Source of the DNA: Ignavibacterium sp.
GTDB lineage: Bacteria > Zixibacteria > MSB-5A5 > GN15 > PGXB01
DNA length: 34,052 nucleotides
Assembly (NCBI GenBank): GCA_020724775.1
Contig: DYGG01000022.1
Span: forward strand, 17,731 to 51,782
Direction of reading: 5' to 3'
Shown: piece after piece, positions 8,961-19,401 of the stretch
How positions within the stretch are numbered: the stretch's first letter is position 1
Layout of the letters: every line of letters starts with the position of its first letter
Notes under the pieces: generated by a model
What the model saw: only the letters and a program-made list of their open reading frames with translations
Told to the model about the DNA's origin: nothing
The model's database searches: none
Position numbers and translations under genes: made by a program

Positions 8961-10063
8961 TTCGCTGCGCCTGGAAATATCTTCGCTTCCGCCCCTCGCG
9001 CTCTCTTCTTATAATCTCCTCTGTGGCGCTTTGCACCCTCCTTATGACTTTTCTTATCTCCGTCTATCGAGGTGTTTCCGATGGTACCCTCGATTATATT
9101 CTGCAGAACCGCTGTGACCTCTGGGTGCTGCAGGAAAATGCCACCAACATTGTCCGTGGCTCCTCCATCCTGCCTGCCAGGCAGGGGAATGTTTTAAGCC
9201 AATTGCCGGGTATTGACTCTTTCAGCCCGATTCTGCTTTCTCTTTCCGTGGTGCAGACGCCAGCCTCAGAAGGAACCGTTTACCTGGTCGGGTATGACCG
9301 GCGCAAGCCGCAGGGCGGACCACCGCGAGTGGTGACGGGTCGCGCGATTGAAAAGGATTATGAGATTGTCCTCGATAATTGCTTTGCCGCCAAGCACCGG
9401 ATTGTCCCGGGTGACACCGTTATATGCAATCGGCAAAAACTAAATGTCGTCGGTCTTTCCGAAGGCACCAATGCCTTTGTTATACAGTATGCCTTTGTTA
9501 CTCTGACAATGGCTCAAAGGCTCGTCGGCGACCTCAAAATAGTCAGCGCCTTACTGGTAAATGCCGATGAAACCGTACCGATCCGCAAACTGTCAAATGA
9601 AATTGCCGGCCGTATCCGCAAATCATCCGTTTTCACTCACGAGCAATTCGTCGCCGCCAATCGCCGTGAAATGCAGTCGGGGTTTCTCCCCTTCATTATT
9701 GCCGTCTGCGTCATAAGTGTCGTGGTTCTGGTCATTATACTCAGTTCGCTCTTATCGCTTATGATTATGGAACGTCGCGCCGACTTTGCCGTGATGAAAA
9801 CTCTCGGCGCCTCCGCCGGTTTTCTCCCCGGATTGATTCTCCTCGTCGCTTCTCTGGTCGCGTCCGCCGGTATAGCCGCCGGTCTTCTCCTCTTTGCCCC
9901 TGTTACATCCCTTATCCGTCTCATCGCCCCGGAACTGCGCACGGTCACGACCTTATTTGAACTGGCGCTGGTCATAGCAACCGTTGCGGCTACCTGCCTC
10001 TTAAGCGGGCTGTTCCCCATGCAGAAACTTAGAACCATTTATCCCGCGGAGACATTTCAATGA
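8957..10063 (+). CDS. ABC transporter permease, FtsX/MacB/DevC type
   Basis: A 368-aa permease with one N-terminal membrane segment (about residues 16-36), a periplasmic domain of about 210 residues, and three C-terminal membrane segments (starting at about 248, 290 and 335). That is the four-helix FtsX/LolC/MacB layout. The cytoplasmic loop ERRADFAVMKTLGAS after the second helix is the usual ATPase contact. Transporters of this class extract lipids, lipoproteins or glycolipids, and the closest functional parallel may be DevC of heterocyst glycolipid export. It follows the lipid genes with a 4-bp overlap and precedes its ATPase with another, so it probably handles the lipid made by this operon (inference). 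Confidence 0.85.
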   Translation: MIRCAWKYLRFRPSRSLLIISSVALCTLLMTFLISVYRGVSDGTLDYILQNRCDLWVLQENATNIVRGSSILPARQGNVLSQLPGIDSFSPILLSLSVVQTPASEGTVYLVGYDRRKPQGGPPRVVTGRAIEKDYEIVLDNCFAAKHRIVPGDTVICNRQKLNVVGLSEGTNAFVIQYAFVTLTMAQRLVGDLKIVSALLVNADETVPIRKLSNEIAGRIRKSSVFTHEQFVAANRREMQSGFLPFIIAVCVISVVVLVIILSSLLSLMIMERRADFAVMKTLGASAGFLPGLILLVASLVASAGIAAGLLLFAPVTSLIRLIAPELRTVTTLFELALVIATVAATCLLSGLFPMQKLRTIYPAETFQ

Positions 10064-10794
10064 CAAATCTTGAAAACGAAACTCTGGTCGAAATGCGGCA
10101 TATCTGCAAAGAATTTGGCCGCGGGCGGCAGACGACCGTAGCGGTTGCGGACGTCTCCTTTGCCGTTCGAAGCGGCGAGACCGCCGTCCTTATCGGCCCC
10201 AGCGGAAGCGGCAAAACAACTTTGCTCACGCTTGCCGCCGGATTGACGTCACCGTCTGCCGGAGAGTTATATCTCTTCGCCAAACCGTTTGATGCCTACC
10301 AGCCGCGAGAACTGCAGAAACTTCGCTCTCGAAATATCGGATTCATTTTTCAGACTTTTCGTCTTCTCGACCCCCTTACCGTTTTGGAGAATCTGATTCT
10401 AACTGGTAAATTCGCCGGAGTCTCGCGCGTCGAGGCCTCCGCTGACGCCGCTCGGCTGCTCTCTAAACTCCGGATTGAAAACCTTGCCGATGCCTATCCG
10501 TTCCAACTAAGCCAGGGAGAGAAGCAGCGAGTTGCCGCCGCTCGGGCGATGATAAACGGTCCGCGTCTTATCATCGCTGATGAACCGACTGCGAATCTGG
10601 AATCAAAACAGGCCCTTTCTCTGTTTGAACTCCTCCGTGAATATGTTAAACAGTCCCGCTGCGGTCTGCTGGTGGCGACTCACGACCAGAGAATTCTCTC
10701 CTTTGCCGACCGTATCCTGCGCATCGAAGACGGCCTCCTCGCGCCGCGCGTCTCTCTGGAATATTATAACCAGGCATGGAACCTATATTATTAG
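10060..10794 (+). CDS. ABC transporter ATP-binding protein (LolD/MacB/DevA type)
   Basis: Nucleotide-binding subunit of 244 aa with every expected element: Walker A GPSGSGKT (46-53), Q-loop Gln98, signature LSQGE (150-154), Walker B LIIADE (170-175) and H-loop His208. It overlaps the permease gene by 4 bp and is the last gene of the visible lipid operon. Two copies would energise the FtsX-like permease from the cytoplasmic side. A Gln replaces the second Gly in the signature (LSQGE rather than LSGGQ), which is common in this subfamily. The substrate is not visible in an ATPase; the context argues for lipid export. Confidence 0.92.
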   Translation: MTNLENETLVEMRHICKEFGRGRQTTVAVADVSFAVRSGETAVLIGPSGSGKTTLLTLAAGLTSPSAGELYLFAKPFDAYQPRELQKLRSRNIGFIFQTFRLLDPLTVLENLILTGKFAGVSRVEASADAARLLSKLRIENLADAYPFQLSQGEKQRVAAARAMINGPRLIIADEPTANLESKQALSLFELLREYVKQSRCGLLVATHDQRILSFADRILRIEDGLLAPRVSLEYYNQAWNLYY

Positions 10795-10801
10795 CAGTAT
10801 T

Positions 10802-10814
10802 GCCTGCCGCAGGC
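10802..10814. other. Short palindrome between convergent genes
   Basis: GCCTGC and GCAGGC flank a single C in the 57-bp gap between the end of the lipid operon and the convergent GNAT gene. It could fold in transcripts of either strand, but no T-run follows, so it is at best a weak terminator. Confidence 0.25.
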
Positions 10815-10851
10815 GAATCGTCAACTTCGAAGCCAGACTCCCTTCACAGCG

Positions 10852-11367
10852 CTACCCTGCCGCATTAAATTCCTCCCTGTATCTGACTACGCCTTTGACA
10901 TCATCAAGCCGTTGCTCATCAAGTACAAGAACCATGAACGCTTCCTCCGGCACATTTTCCCACTGACAGGACAACTGATATTTTGATGCCCGCTCAAATC
11001 CGAAGCGCGGGTAATATTCGGGATGCCCCACAACTACCACAAAGGAGCACCCCCGTTGACGCAGCATTGACAGTCCCGTTTCAATCAGTTGTGCGCCGAT
11101 TCCCTGCCTCTGAAGTTCCGGAAGCACCGCCATCGGACCCAGTCCCATCCCAAAGAGTCTCCCCTTTTCCCCTTCAATCACAACCGGAGAGAATAGTATA
11201 TGACCCGCGACACGACCGTTATCATCCGCCACCAGAGAGAGAATTTCCGGGCAGGACCGCCGTAATTTATCGATAATCTCCCCTTCCGCCGCCTGTCCGA
11301 ATGCCTTCATATTCAGCGCGCGAATCGCCGTCATATCTTCAATTCTCTCTATTCTGACTGTGACCAT
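10852..11367 (-). CDS. GNAT family N-acetyltransferase (YhbS-like)
   Basis: Acetyl-CoA-dependent acyltransferase of the YhbS-like GNAT group. The acetyl-CoA loop is PELQRQGIGAQLIETGL (motif Q/RxxGxG/A), preceded by the beta-4 strand LFGMGLGPMAVLP and followed by GCSFVVVVGHPEYYPRFGFERAS, the classical end of this subfamily. I place the start at the ATG at 11367 (171 aa, MVTVRIER...), because the upstream 18 residues of the longer frame are not family-like. It is convergent with the lipid operon and divergent from the large secreted protein gene. The acetyl acceptor is unknown. A simple housekeeping GNAT is the likely identity. Confidence 0.87.
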   Translation of the reverse strand: MVTVRIERIEDMTAIRALNMKAFGQAAEGEIIDKLRRSCPEILSLVADDNGRVAGHILFSPVVIEGEKGRLFGMGLGPMAVLPELQRQGIGAQLIETGLSMLRQRGCSFVVVVGHPEYYPRFGFERASKYQLSCQWENVPEEAFMVLVLDEQRLDDVKGVVRYREEFNAAG

Positions 11368-11571
11368 AATCACGCAACTCTCACTTCTTATATAATAACG
11401 GATAAATCCTGCCTCCGTCAACCGTTCTGTATCATGCCTCGCTCCAATTTTTTTCTCAGCAACCTCTGCGCACTTTCTGTTGCATCTCGCGGGACGATAA
11501 TTATATGGACAAATTAGTCTTGTTACTTATATTGCCAAAAATAATCCAAAATATGTGTGAGGTTCCCGCTA

Positions 11572-14500
11572 ATGCATCTTCGATTCTCAGCTCTGCTGCC
11601 GGCCGTCCTTTGCGGCTGGCTTTTTCTGTTTTGCTCCGCGACCGCCCAACTGATGCCCGAATGGAATTATAATATTTCCACCCTCGGTCGCTATGCCTAC
11701 ATCGACCATCCCGTTATCATTGACGATTCCGGTAACGCCTTTGTGCTTTCCTATGCAGGTAACAGTCTTGAAGGGGCGCGCGTCACCAAGATAAAACCGG
11801 ATTCCACGATCGCATGGCAGGTCAGTTATCCCGACTCCGGTTTATATCTTAACTATTTCGGTCGCTCCCCGGCAGGCGACCTCTACATCTTCGGACACCA
11901 TGAGGCACTGGGGGGACATGATGCCTCGGCCGTCGGAATCAAGATAAATGCTAATGGAACTCTGGCCTGGGGTCATCTTATTACCGCTCAATTAGCCCCT
12001 TACGCCAGTTATCCCAGGGGAGCAGTTGATATTGACGGCAACCTCTGGATCGGTTTTACCGAAACGCCCGTCGACAGTTTCTGTATCGATTCTCTGCCGG
12101 ACGGTTCCGGCAATCCGGGCCAATCGGGAGTGATCAGCCACGCCGTAATCTACCGACTCGATTCTCAATCGGGCACGCCGACGCTGGTAGAGCGGGTGAC
12201 CGGAGCGGACCGGCAACCGGTCGGCATATGGAACATCAGTGCTGATAATGATGGTTTTGTCAATGTCGGGGTCTATGTCGCTGAATTCTGCTGCAACAAT
12301 CTCTGCCAGAACTGCCGGGACAGTTGCTTTACTGATAATGTATTTGGAAACGTCGGTTATCGCATTACCTACTACCTGCGCCGCTTTACAACCGGCGGTT
12401 CATTCTCCGGCTCAACCTGGGTTGCAGCCTCTGATAATTCCATATATAGCGCCTATGTTTTTACCGGACGGATGGGAGAGTTACTGATATTCAAGCACCA
12501 GTTTATGTCGCCCCAACCCTACTGGAGTCACGTTGAACGTTTCGGACATTGGGCTACCTCTTTTTCCGGAGAGACCAATGTTAGCGGTATGTACGCTCCA
12601 ACAACGGACTATAGTGGCAATGTTTTGCTCTGGCACTGGTTGGTCTCGACAAAAGCCGCGCTTGATGACAACGAGCGCGAGACCATGGTCTTGGACGCCA
12701 CCACCGGGTCTGTCAAATGGACCAAACCGGGTATCGCCGGATATATGGGCGCTGACCGGGATGGCAATATCTATGTCAACGACCGTGTGGCTGTCCACAA
12801 GTTTGACCAGTTCGGTGCGGAACCCTGGGTCTGCACTACCGGTGTTGACCTCGGCTCTATTCTCCATGCCGACACGGCCGGGTGGTTCTACTTCCAGAAT
12901 TATACTACACTCGCCAGATACAACAGCACCAAGTATCTCACTATCCGCGATGCGCACCTGGACAGCATCCCCAATGTCGCATTCGACCTCATCAAGGTGA
13001 CCAACAATCCCCCCTATTTTGATGAAGACACGCTGGGTTCATTCACCACCGATGACAGGGGACGCTTGAGCCTGACACCGCTTGCCCCGGATTCGTTTTT
13101 CGTGCGACTTGACTTGACCGGAGATACTCTGGTGGTCGGCGACAGCCTCAAGATATCCAAGCATGTCTATAGCGAACCGGCGGCGAAACACGAGGCGCTG
13201 CTGGGTACAATGTACAGCGTCCATCTGGACAATGCGCAGTTTGCCGAAAACGGACATCTCTTCTTTGACACGCTGACTTCGGGAAATCAGGACTTAGTTC
13301 TTAACCATACCGAATTGCGATACAACCTTCTGGTCTCCATGGAATGGGAAGCGACTGATACTTATCTCTGGAGTCTGGAAGATAATTTCAGGTATATGTC
13401 CAATTACCTGTACGATGTTAGTGACGGACAGATACGGCTCGATACCGTTTATATCTTCGATAATGACGACTTTTCCGCGGAAGCCGACCTCCTCATTCTC
13501 GCCAGCAATATGGAATGGCCACGGGCTCACGCCGGAGGCATTCTGCGCAACGGCATCGACTATCTCTATATGCCCCGTATCTGGATGGGAGATACCACCC
13601 GCACCAGAAACCATACCGATGCGATGTACCCGCTGGACCTTACCAATCCTTCTCATGATTATCGCACCAAAGTCCATGAGTTCGGTCATTACGCCCTGAA
13701 TTTCTTTGACGAATATCTCTTCTGGCACCCGGACAGCAGCCTCTATTCTCCCAACAACAATTTGCGCTGTCTGCCGCCGACCGTCTTCCGGTACGGCTTC
13801 ATGGACAGTCATTACGAGGACGGCGGTGGAATCTCATCAGAGATGTCGGGCGCCTTTCGCTACAATTTGGAATCCTGTCGCAACACCAATCAGTGGCGGG
13901 TGCATAACAAATCATGCTGGGAGCATCTGGAGAGTTGGGTCGAGGCCGTCTCCTGGGGAGCAGATAACCTGTTCGTGCCGATTCTCAAGCCGGATGCCTC
14001 CGACACTCTGGAACGGGTGGTAACCAACCCGGCCTTATTCTTCTCAGGTCCTAACAATGATTTGAACAATCCCGATTACGACATCGGCTTGATGATCCAC
14101 TTCCCCAATCAAATTTCGCCGCAGGAAGCCGGCTATTCCGACAAACACGTAACCGTGTATCACTCCACCGGCGGTGACAATGCGAATGTGCAGTTGGTCA
14201 ATGACCAGTATGCGGCGACAGCGCGTATTATCGAGCAGGGTCGCACCTCCGACGCCGCCAGAGCCTGGGTGGTCGGTGTCAAGGATGCCAGTTATCAGAT
14301 TCTGGCAACCAAGGGAAACAGTGTCGCGACAGTTACCCCTTCACCATTACTCGCCTCTTCCCAAAATGTAACCACCGGCTGGTTGTACGGTATGGCTGAT
14401 TCGGGCGGGTCGGGCGTGAGCAAAGTCGGTAACAGATTCTCAGCCAACCGCGCTGAAGACAGCCTCACCATTGAGTTGAATGAAGTTCAGGGAAATTATC

Positions 14501-15489
14501 CTCTAATCAGTAGAGCGGTTCTTACTGCCGATGCCGTAACCTATGACATCACCACCGCCCAGCCGTTCTCCTCCGACCCCGGTCTGGAATTATGGCCCTC
14601 TTACGGAGGAAACTACAATCAGACGATAAGTCTGTCTGGATCCGGCTATTCGGCTACGGTATCAGACAGCCTGGGAGTATCCGGTTCGTTCACCCTCTGG
14701 GCGACCGATGATTCTTCACAAACGTTCTTTGTCCCCAATAGGTATACTTCAACCGGAGTAAACCACAATCAATCTTTCATCTGGCTCTTTGGAGCCGAGG
14801 GACAGAGTGAATTCAAGTTAGATTCCACCAACGTCTCTTTGACAAAAGCCATCATTCTTTCTTCGTCTTATCCGGTCATACGGACCGGACTGAGTGACAA
14901 CGCGGCGCAGGCCGGACAGACGCATTGCCTGGCGGTCTTTCCGGATGACCCGCTGACCGGCGTAAATCAGGTGGTCATTCGTTACGACGATGACGATTTG
15001 AGACTGGGAGAAAGGTATCTGGGGGATGAATCCGCGCTGGCAGTCTACCGTTGGGTTGATGACATAACCGGATGGCAGTTGGTCGGCGGTACGGTAGATA
15101 CTTCTCAGAATGCTCTCTATGCTCCTGTCGTGCAGACCGGTGTTTATGGCGCCTTTACCGCTCAGATTATTACTGATGTTAAAGATGACGAGTTTGGGGA
15201 TATACTACCCTTCCGCTTCGAACTATCACAAAACTACCCCAATCCATTTAATCCGATAACAACCATAAAGTACAACCTGCCGGAACGCAGTCACGTCACT
15301 ATCGAAGTGTACAATTCGCTCGGTCAGAAAGTAAGGACCCTTGTCAACCGCGAGGAATCAGCCGGGTCATATACGATTACCTGGAACGGGACAAACTCTT
15401 CCGGCAAGTCCGTTTCCACCGGCGTTTACTTGTATCGTTTTCAGGCCGGAAACTATGTCGAGTCAAAGAAAATGTTGCTGCTGAGGTAA
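11572..15489 (+). CDS. Large secreted protein: propeller-like N-terminus, CLCA-type metalloprotease motif, T9SS sorting domain
   Basis: A 1305-aa exported protein. The start is ATG 11572 with GAGG 9 bases upstream; a GTG at 11557 would add five residues. Residues 1-26 form a signal peptide ending in CSATAQ. About residues 30-450 contain repeated 'D..GN.Y/F' strands like a beta-propeller, with an odd Cys cluster (C240, C241, C245, C248, C252). H702-E-F-G-H706...D713-E714-Y fits the HExxHxxxxxxDEY zinc-site pattern of CLCA-type metallohydrolases. The C-terminal ~90 residues, starting near LSQNYPNPFNP and ending VESKKMLLLR, are a type A T9SS sorting/FlgD-like domain. So it is probably exported by Sec, passed through the type IX system, and acts at the cell surface or outside. 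Substrate unknown. Proteolysis is inferred from the motif only. Confidence 0.85.
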   Translation: MHLRFSALLPAVLCGWLFLFCSATAQLMPEWNYNISTLGRYAYIDHPVIIDDSGNAFVLSYAGNSLEGARVTKIKPDSTIAWQVSYPDSGLYLNYFGRSPAGDLYIFGHHEALGGHDASAVGIKINANGTLAWGHLITAQLAPYASYPRGAVDIDGNLWIGFTETPVDSFCIDSLPDGSGNPGQSGVISHAVIYRLDSQSGTPTLVERVTGADRQPVGIWNISADNDGFVNVGVYVAEFCCNNLCQNCRDSCFTDNVFGNVGYRITYYLRRFTTGGSFSGSTWVAASDNSIYSAYVFTGRMGELLIFKHQFMSPQPYWSHVERFGHWATSFSGETNVSGMYAPTTDYSGNVLLWHWLVSTKAALDDNERETMVLDATTGSVKWTKPGIAGYMGADRDGNIYVNDRVAVHKFDQFGAEPWVCTTGVDLGSILHADTAGWFYFQNYTTLARYNSTKYLTIRDAHLDSIPNVAFDLIKVTNNPPYFDEDTLGSFTTDDRGRLSLTPLAPDSFFVRLDLTGDTLVVGDSLKISKHVYSEPAAKHEALLGTMYSVHLDNAQFAENGHLFFDTLTSGNQDLVLNHTELRYNLLVSMEWEATDTYLWSLEDNFRYMSNYLYDVSDGQIRLDTVYIFDNDDFSAEADLLILASNMEWPRAHAGGILRNGIDYLYMPRIWMGDTTRTRNHTDAMYPLDLTNPSHDYRTKVHEFGHYALNFFDEYLFWHPDSSLYSPNNNLRCLPPTVFRYGFMDSHYEDGGGISSEMSGAFRYNLESCRNTNQWRVHNKSCWEHLESWVEAVSWGADNLFVPILKPDASDTLERVVTNPALFFSGPNNDLNNPDYDIGLMIHFPNQISPQEAGYSDKHVTVYHSTGGDNANVQLVNDQYAATARIIEQGRTSDAARAWVVGVKDASYQILATKGNSVATVTPSPLLASSQNVTTGWLYGMADSGGSGVSKVGNRFSANRAEDSLTIELNEVQGNYPLISRAVLTADAVTYDITTAQPFSSDPGLELWPSYGGNYNQTISLSGSGYSATVSDSLGVSGSFTLWATDDSSQTFFVPNRYTSTGVNHNQSFIWLFGAEGQSEFKLDSTNVSLTKAIILSSSYPVIRTGLSDNAAQAGQTHCLAVFPDDPLTGVNQVVIRYDDDDLRLGERYLGDESALAVYRWVDDITGWQLVGGTVDTSQNALYAPVVQTGVYGAFTAQIITDVKDDEFGDILPFRFELSQNYPNPFNPITTIKYNLPERSHVTIEVYNSLGQKVRTLVNREESAGSYTITWNGTNSSGKSVSTGVYLYRFQAGNYVESKKMLLLR

Positions 15490-15491
15490 CC

Positions 15492-15555
15492 GGATACGAT
15501 TTAATTCTATACGTCCTCGCAAATGGCATTAAAATAAAGTCCGGATATCGTATCC
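15492..15555. repeat. Distant inverted repeat after the T9SS cargo gene
   Basis: GGATACGAT (15492-15500) and ATCGTATCC (15547-15555) are perfect 9-bp inverted copies 46 bases apart, just after the stop of the large secreted protein gene. They may form a long-loop hairpin at the transcript end. No T-run follows, so function is uncertain. Confidence 0.4.
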
Positions 15556-15696
15556 TAAAAGGCGGCGCTGACAACGATGAAATCTACACCTTCGTTCTTG
15601 TCAACTACCTGGTTCTTGGCGCCCTTTGGCAATTCTGAAGTCTATTGCCTGAGACACAACTCGTATGTTATACTTGATAAGAAGGCAGAGACTACC

Positions 15697-15939
15697 ATGC
15701 TCGTGAAAACGCTCAAACAGTTAAGGCGCCTGATTATAGCCGTGGTCGGTTTCACTGTTCTGGCCATCGGCATAGCGCTCATAGTTCTCCCGGGACCGGC
15801 CTTTATCGTCATCCCGACCGGACTTGCCATATTGTCTCTCGAATTTGCCTGGGCAAGAAATCTCCTCAACCGGATGAAAGATAAGTTAAAAAAAGCGACG
15901 GGCGGGGAATCTGCTGACAAGAACGGTAATAATAAGTAA
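15697..15939 (+). CDS. PGPGW-type small membrane protein
   Basis: An 80-aa protein with two hydrophobic segments (about residues 9-28 and 29-48) around the motif LPGPAFIVIPTGLAILSLEFAWAR, shortened here to its core LPGPAFIVIP. This is the PGPGW family of putative transmembrane proteins, whose function is not known. The tail is lysine-rich and ends in a polar stretch. I chose ATG 15697 because family similarity starts there and AAGGCAG lies 8 bases upstream; the frame is open back to 15577, but those 40 residues look non-coding. It stands alone between the T9SS cargo and the perR gene, with no clear operon partner. Confidence 0.75.
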   Translation: MLVKTLKQLRRLIIAVVGFTVLAIGIALIVLPGPAFIVIPTGLAILSLEFAWARNLLNRMKDKLKKATGGESADKNGNNK

Positions 15940-16234
15940 CTCCGAATATCAAGAATCACTTCAAGAATTTTGCCTTGTCACCAGTAGATGACAAGTTCAA
16001 TTTGGTCCTTTTTGCTGTCGCCAGCCCTTTGTTACCGTTATCCGCATCTCCTGGGCGCGCTACCGAAAGATTCGAAAGTAACGCGGTTTTTCCTCGCTCG
16101 AAGGGAATATCCGTCTTAAAGCAGTAAAATAGATACATAATCTCCCTGTCCTCAGTCATTGGCGAATTCTCCGCTTCGCTCTCCTTGATGTTGCAGCTTA
16201 GATGCCCTTTTCAGGCACCCTGATAAATTTTATC
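15940..16234. other. Gene-free stretch with one hairpin
   Basis: About 295 bases before the perR promoter with no supportable gene. A perfect 7-bp stem, CTTGTCA (15974-15980) and TGACAAG (15989-15995) with an 8-base loop, is followed by a T-rich stretch and may terminate the PGPGW gene transcript. I see nothing else; a 67-codon frame on the minus strand has no recognisable content. Confidence 0.4.
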
Positions 16235-16269
16235 TTGACATTGTCTAATATAATACTTATTCTAAGATA
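16235..16269 (+). promoter_or_regulatory. perR promoter with overlapping operator; apparently leaderless
   Basis: TTGACA at 16235-16240 and TATTCT at 16258-16263 are 17 bases apart. The start codon at 16270 is only 6 bases after the -10, where transcription would begin, and no Shine-Dalgarno is present, so the mRNA may be leaderless. An operator-like element (16238-16263, ACATTGTCTAA then ATACT and TTCT) overlaps the promoter and recurs upstream of katG, which suggests autoregulation. Confidence 0.6.
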
Positions 16270-16668
16270 ATGAAAGATGCCCTTTCCATCTTGCGCCGAT
16301 GTAAAATTCAGCCCACCCCGCAGAGGATTGCGGTCGTTGAGTATGTACTCAAAAGCAAAGCCCACCCCTCAGCGGATGATGTCTTGAGTTATGCCCGAAA
16401 GAAATGTCCTACTGTCTCTCGTGCCACGGTTTACAACACCTTGAATCTACTCGTCGAAAAAGGACTTCTGGGGATGCAGACAATTAAGGAAGGCGCTGTT
16501 GTCTTTGACTCCAATATTGAGAAACATCACCACTTCGTCGATAGCGAAACCGGCGATATCTACGACATTCCCTGGGACCAACTGGAGGTCAAGGGAAAGG
16601 ATAAACTCAAAGATTTCGAGATATTTGAGTTTCAGGTGATCTTGCGGGGTAGAAGGAAGAAAAAATGA
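16270..16668 (+). CDS. perR: Fur/PerR-family peroxide regulator
   Basis: A 132-aa metal-dependent repressor. The DNA-binding winged helix includes PTPQRIAVVEYV and the recognition helix VSRATVYNTLNLL (49-61). Residues that align with the PerR regulatory Fe/Mn site are visible: H32, D80, H86, H88 and D99. The Asp at 80 favours PerR over Fur. The structural zinc CxxC pairs of B. subtilis PerR are missing (only C11 and C46 are present), as in a subgroup that lacks this zinc. katG lies 160 bp downstream in the same direction with a shared operator-like element, so this protein most likely represses katG and itself until peroxide oxidises the metal-site His. The symbol is assigned by context and residue pattern. 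Confidence 0.85.
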   Translation: MKDALSILRRCKIQPTPQRIAVVEYVLKSKAHPSADDVLSYARKKCPTVSRATVYNTLNLLVEKGLLGMQTIKEGAVVFDSNIEKHHHFVDSETGDIYDIPWDQLEVKGKDKLKDFEIFEFQVILRGRRKKK

Positions 16669-16691
16669 CTCTTTTTTTGCCCTTCAACAAT

Positions 16692-16723
16692 ACATTGTCT
16701 AACATTATACTATTTCTGTTAGA
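16692..16723 (+). promoter_or_regulatory. PerR operator-like element upstream of katG
   Basis: Bases 16692-16717 match the perR upstream element at 22 of 26 positions (ACATTGTCTAA, then AT, ATACT and TTCT blocks at the same spacing). The katG copy also contains the inverted pair TCTAAC (16698-16703) and GTTAGA (16718-16723). A possible -10, TATACT, lies inside at 16706-16711. Repressor binding here would block transcription. Confidence 0.6.
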
Positions 16724-16756
16724 ACTTCTGCCACGACTAAGAAGAAATAAGAGAAT

Positions 16757-16776
16757 GGCTAACGGGATGGTTAGCC
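16757..16776 (+). other. Hairpin in the katG 5' leader
   Basis: GGCTAAC (16757-16763) and GTTAGCC (16770-16776) form a perfect 7-bp stem with a 6-base loop, 52 bases before the katG start. No T-run follows, so it is not a terminator; it may stabilise the mRNA. Confidence 0.4.
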
Positions 16777-16795
16777 GGCAGAATTTAAGAATTGA

Positions 16796-19024
<2,229 letters not shown>

Positions 19025-19046
19025 ACTGAGAGATGATATCAAATGA

Positions 19047-19080
19047 CCAGGGAGATTGACTCCGTCAACCTCCTTGGTTT
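19047..19080 (+). terminator. Terminator-like hairpin after katG
   Basis: CCAGGGAGATTGAC (19047-19060) and GTCAACCTCCTTGG (19064-19077) pair over 14 positions with one mismatch and one G-T wobble across a TCC loop. TTT follows at once, then a T-containing stretch. It lies 22 bases after the katG stop. Confidence 0.65.
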
Positions 19081-19401
19081 CATTCATAAAAGTTCGGCAT
19101 CCACATAATACTCTTTGCCCCTGCCATCCCACAAACATTCAATCCTTAAGACAGCCATTTTCGGAAGAAAAACCGAGGAATCAGAACTTAGTGGTATGGA
19201 TTGGACGTCAATGAAATGGAAGGGGCTGCCCCCAACCTCATCCCCCAGACTTTGGTGTCCTTAAGCTTTTCGCATAAGACCAGCTACTTCTGTCAAAAAA
19301 GAACTCGTTGAAAGTCAATGAAATCTTGGTTATATGTGGTAGTTTGTCAGTCACGCTTTTCATGAAAAAATATGTTTGAGCGGCGGCCAGGGCCGGCACT
19401 G
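19081..19401. other. Gene-free stretch between katG and CPBP protease
   Basis: About 320 bases with no frame, tRNA or repeat I can support. It separates two convergent transcripts. Confidence 0.5.

Noticed and set aside
15956-16159. 67-codon minus-strand frame before perR
   Set aside because: No ribosome site, no family features, and it spans a hairpin in a gene-poor gap.
16757-16776. Terminator or attenuator before katG
   Set aside because: The hairpin is not followed by a T-run and a full gene with a good ribosome site follows.
19081-19401. Possible small RNA or antisense element
   Set aside because: No promoter plus terminator pair and no clear fold could be seen by eye.
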